A program made the translations under genes and the position numbers. The notes beneath the pieces were generated by a model, which was given only the letters and a program-made list of their open reading frames with translations, was not told the origin of the DNA and did no database searches. Source: Enterobacter sp. Cy-643 (GTDB taxonomy: Bacteria; Pseudomonadota; Gammaproteobacteria; Enterobacterales; Enterobacteriaceae). Taken from it: a DNA stretch of 64,000 nucleotides. Below are positions 61,077-64,000 of the stretch, piece after piece (the first letter of the stretch is position 1; every line of letters starts with the position of its first letter). The DNA is taken from the NCBI RefSeq assembly GCF_011752815.1, contig NZ_VWWV01000001.1, forward strand, positions 1,364,001-1,428,000. The letters are read 5' to 3'.

Positions 61077-63644
61077 ATGAAACAAAAAAAACCGAGCCCC
61101 AAATTGCTCTCAAGGCTGGTCAGCCTTGCGCTACTGGCCCCGCTGTCGCCCGCGTTCGCCGAGGACTATTTTGACCCGGCGTTCTTAACCTTAAACGGCG
61201 TGCCCGCGCAGTCCATCGACTTAAGCGTTTTCTCAACCTCGGGCAAGGTGCCGCCGGGCAATTACGTTGTGACGGTGAAAGTTAACCGCACCGACATGGG
61301 TCAGCACGCCATTGATTTTGCCGAGGATGCTCAGGGCAGCGTGGTGCCACAGCTGACGCCCGCCTTTTTACGCGAAGTCGGGGTGAATACCCAGGGGCTG
61401 GAGGTGTTTCGCAGCCTTGAGGATGACAAGGCTACCCCGCCGATTGGCGATCTGATCGAGCACGCCAGCGCCCGGTTTAACTTTGCCAAACTGGAGCTTG
61501 AGCTGAGCATTCCGCAGGTCGCCATGCAGCCGAGTTCGCGCGGCGTGGTTGACCCGGAATTGTGGGACCACGGCGTGCCGGCGCTGCTGTTTAATTACAG
61601 CCTCAACGGCAGCCGCAGCAGCCAGCCGGGCGACAGTGAAAACACCAATTTGTATGCCAGCACGAGTCTGGGCGCCAACCTGCACGCCTGGCGGCTGCGC
61701 AGCAACGCCTACTGGACACGTAGCGTGCAAACCTCGCCGGGCCAGGCGGGGCAACGTTACCAACACACGGATTTTTCCAATACTTATCTGATGCGAGATA
61801 TTGCGGCATGGCGATCGGAGCTGCTGGCGGGGGAAAGCAGCACCTCCGGGGACGTGCTCGACAGCATTCCGTTCCGGGGGGTAAAGCTAAGTTCGTCCGA
61901 TGAAATGCTGCCCTATGTGCAGCGCGGCTTTGCGCCGGTCATTGAGGGCATCGCACAAAGTAACGCCCGCGTCACGGTGACGCAAAACGGTTCGATCATC
62001 TATCAGACCTACGTCGCCCCGGGGCCTTTCCGTATTGACGATCTGAACCAGACCGGCCAGGCCGGAGAGCTGACGCTGTATGTCACCGAAGCCGACGGCA
62101 CGGTTCACAGCCAGACGATCGCCATCTCTTCGGTGCCGGTGATGCGCCGCCCGGGCAGCGTAAAATATGAAGTGACCGCGGGCCGCTATAACGGCGGCAT
62201 TACCGTGGGCTCGCGTGAGGCGGAGTTTGTGCAGGGCACCGCCATCGTCGGCCTGCCCTATGATTTTACCCTCTACGGCGGGGCGCTCACGGCGCGGGAT
62301 TATTTCTCGCTGGTGAGCGGCGCGGGCGTCTCGCTGGGGAAACTGGGCGCCGTCTCGGCTGACGTCACGGCCTCGCGCGCCAAAATACCCGGTATGGAAG
62401 CGCAGCAAAAAGGCGAGTCTTACCGCTTGCGCTACGCCAAAAGCATGCTCAGCACTGGCACCACCATTGACCTGGCCGCCTACCGCTACTCGACCAGCGA
62501 CTATTACAGCTTTTCAGACTACAACAGCCTCGGCTATCAGCTGAAAAAAGAGACCCAGCCGTGGGCGCTGGCCCGGGCGCGATCTACCTTTCAGCTTTAC
62601 ATGAGCCAGCAGCTGGGTGGCCTGGGATCGGTGTTCGTATCGGCCGCCCGCAACGACTACTGGGGCAAAAGCAGGGTCATGAATACGCTCTCCACCGGCT
62701 ATAACGGCAGCTACCGCGGCGTCAGCTACGGCCTGGCCTACACCATCGACAGAACCCGCGGCGACGGTAACTGGCCGGAAAACCGCCAGCTGGCCTTCAA
62801 CATGATGGTGCCCTTCAGCCTGTTCAACGCCTCTTCCGCCCTGAACCGGGTCTATGCCACCTACCAGACCACCCGCAACAACAGCGGCCAGGTGCAGCAG
62901 ATGGCCGGCCTGAGCGGCAGCGCGCTGGACTCCAGCCTCTCCTGGGGCGTGCGCCAGGGGTGGAGCAACCAGCGGACCCAGAGCGACAGTACCTCGCTAA
63001 ACGGCGCCTGGTCCGGCAGTAAAGGCTCGGTATCGGCGGGCTACAGCCAGACCAGCGGCACCCGTTCGCTGAACCTGTCCGGCAGCGGCGGCCTGGTTAT
63101 CCATCCGGGCGGCGTGACGCTCAGCCGGTCGCTCGGCAGTTCGGTAGCCATTGTCCATGCCCCGGGCGCGGAAGGCACTCGCGCGGGCGTAGGCGGCACG
63201 GCCATTGACGGCTTCGGCTATGCCGTAGTGCCTTATTTATCTGACTATCAGGCGAACAACATCAGCCTCGACCCGTCGACGCTGCCCGATGATGTCGACC
63301 TCACCCACTCCAGCAATACCGTCTACCCCACCAAAGGGGCGGTAGTCATGTCAAAGTTCAATACCCGCCTGGGCTACCAGGCGTTAATCACCCTGCAGCA
63401 CGCGGGCGCAGCGGTGCCCTTTGGCACCACGGCCACGCTGGTTAACACCGCCGAAGGTGAACCGATTACCGGCATCGTCGGCGACGCCGGGCAGGTCTAT
63501 ATGAGCGGCCTGCCGGAACAAGGCAGCCTGTTACTGAAATGGGGCCAGCAGGCGACCCAGCAGTGCCGGGCCAGCTTTAACCTTAAAAACCAGCAGCCTT
63601 CCGCGGCGAACCCGGTCCGCAGCCTGACGGCTGTCTGCCAGTAA
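61077..63644 (+). CDS. Fimbrial outer-membrane usher
   Basis: An 855-residue PapC/FimD-family usher. It has a signal peptide to A-F-A-E, an N-terminal chaperone-binding domain, the 24-strand barrel with a plug (F-A-P-V-I-E-G-I-A-Q-S-N-A-R-V-T-V-T-Q-N region around 285-310), G-P-F-R-I-D-D-L and a C-terminal domain with a Cys (Q-Q-C-R-A-S-F). It translocates chaperone-subunit complexes. The start at 61077 is preferred; 61062 is an in-frame alternative. It is slightly long, as in YehB/YfcU-like ushers. Confidence 0.9.
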   Translation: MKQKKPSPKLLSRLVSLALLAPLSPAFAEDYFDPAFLTLNGVPAQSIDLSVFSTSGKVPPGNYVVTVKVNRTDMGQHAIDFAEDAQGSVVPQLTPAFLREVGVNTQGLEVFRSLEDDKATPPIGDLIEHASARFNFAKLELELSIPQVAMQPSSRGVVDPELWDHGVPALLFNYSLNGSRSSQPGDSENTNLYASTSLGANLHAWRLRSNAYWTRSVQTSPGQAGQRYQHTDFSNTYLMRDIAAWRSELLAGESSTSGDVLDSIPFRGVKLSSSDEMLPYVQRGFAPVIEGIAQSNARVTVTQNGSIIYQTYVAPGPFRIDDLNQTGQAGELTLYVTEADGTVHSQTIAISSVPVMRRPGSVKYEVTAGRYNGGITVGSREAEFVQGTAIVGLPYDFTLYGGALTARDYFSLVSGAGVSLGKLGAVSADVTASRAKIPGMEAQQKGESYRLRYAKSMLSTGTTIDLAAYRYSTSDYYSFSDYNSLGYQLKKETQPWALARARSTFQLYMSQQLGGLGSVFVSAARNDYWGKSRVMNTLSTGYNGSYRGVSYGLAYTIDRTRGDGNWPENRQLAFNMMVPFSLFNASSALNRVYATYQTTRNNSGQVQQMAGLSGSALDSSLSWGVRQGWSNQRTQSDSTSLNGAWSGSKGSVSAGYSQTSGTRSLNLSGSGGLVIHPGGVTLSRSLGSSVAIVHAPGAEGTRAGVGGTAIDGFGYAVVPYLSDYQANNISLDPSTLPDDVDLTHSSNTVYPTKGAVVMSKFNTRLGYQALITLQHAGAAVPFGTTATLVNTAEGEPITGIVGDAGQVYMSGLPEQGSLLLKWGQQATQQCRASFNLKNQQPSAANPVRSLTAVCQ

Positions 63645-63658
63645 CGAGATAATGACAG

Positions 63659-64000
63659 ATGATGAAACGATTACGGATTAACCCCCTGGTTCTTGTTGCG
63701 GCAGCGCTTTTGCTCTCTGACGCGCCCACCGCACAGGCCAAAGACACCATCACCATTGGCAAAGGCTCCGGAATTTTATGGGCTGGTTTTCAGCGGGGGA
63801 TCTCACTTTACGGCGACCTGAATGAAGGAACCAGCGTTTCACCCCACGGGTACGCCTCACTTTCCGACCAGGCCGGGGAGTGCATAGAAGCCAGCCGACT
63901 CAAAGAAATCGCCGGGGTATTAGCGTTAGAAATCGCCCCTGGCGTGGGCATTGCTCCCCGCATAAGTTTTTACTCTGACTGGCCACGCTCGGCCGCCTTT
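63659..64000 (+). CDS. Fimbrial tip adhesin or minor subunit (partial, runs off the window)
   Basis: From ATG 63659, 15 bp after the usher stop, 114 codons are open to the window end. A signal peptide (L-V-L-V-A-A-A-L-L-L-S to A-Q-A-K) is followed by a mature sequence with G-S-G-I-L-W-A-G-F-Q-R-G and a Cys in G-E-C-I-E. By position this is the adhesin of the operon. I do not recognise the receptor-binding domain. Confidence 0.7.
   Translation, partial: MMKRLRINPLVLVAAALLLSDAPTAQAKDTITIGKGSGILWAGFQRGISLYGDLNEGTSVSPHGYASLSDQAGECIEASRLKEIAGVLALEIAPGVGIAPRISFYSDWPRSAAF

Noticed and set aside
1..64000. CRISPR arrays, tRNA and rRNA genes
   Set aside because: No regularly spaced repeats, cloverleaf-like sequence or rRNA segments were noticed on either strand.

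Overview
This 64 kb window looks like the chromosome of a member of the Enterobacteriaceae. It carries digH, cdh, wza-wzb-wzc, YbhB, YheO-type and YbfB/YjiJ-type genes that resemble Escherichia, Enterobacter and Cedecea proteins, mostly in GC-rich, tightly packed DNA. The genus cannot be fixed from the sequence alone. I saw no rRNA, tRNA or CRISPR array.

Region 1 (1-28.4 kb) is accessory metabolism and regulation. In order it holds a secreted phospholipase-D-type nuclease, two SDR oxidoreductases with a divergent LysR regulator, a periplasmic PEBP-like protein followed by an AraC regulator, a lipoprotein hydrolase, and a RidA / PLP ammonia-lyase / YheO-type regulator operon. An AT-rich DUF3290-DUF421 membrane pair, an e(P4)-type acid phosphatase and an exported Ppx/GppA-like protein come next. 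Then follow a large winged-helix STAND regulator with a divergent MFS pump, a second MFS gene, a nitronate monooxygenase and a flavodoxin-fold reductase, the latter two each facing or near a LysR gene. The region ends with an ECF sigma factor with a small membrane partner, digH, a second leuCD pair joined to a haloacid-dehalogenase-like hydrolase and a LysR gene, a decayed SDR gene and cdh. Several divergent LysR promoters carry visible palindromic operators.

Region 2 (about 28.4-48.1 kb) is an AT-rich mobile island. It opens with an operon of three different tyrosine recombinases plus a small coiled-coil protein. The cargo is an Xre-type regulator overlapping a ParS-like fragment, with twin operators facing an unknown winged-helix/coiled-coil gene. 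Next comes an intact IS3-family element beside the relic of another. Two probable anti-phage systems lie on the opposite strand: a 1,922-residue DUF4297-type nuclease/STAND ATPase (Avs-like), and an ABC-type ATPase plus HNH nuclease pair (Septu/PtuAB-like). A broken IS630 copy separates them. The island's exact ends were not found.

Region 3 (48.1-64 kb) holds a nucleotidyltransferase, an EvgA/EvgS-like two-component system, a minimal wza-wzb-wzc polysaccharide export operon, and a chaperone-usher fimbrial operon with three chaperone genes that runs off the window. A composite motif, CTGTAGTC-N14-ATGTAGGGGGA, occurs upstream of the response regulator and again, with identical spacing, between wza and the fimbrial operon. 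This suggests that the two-component system controls surface structures.
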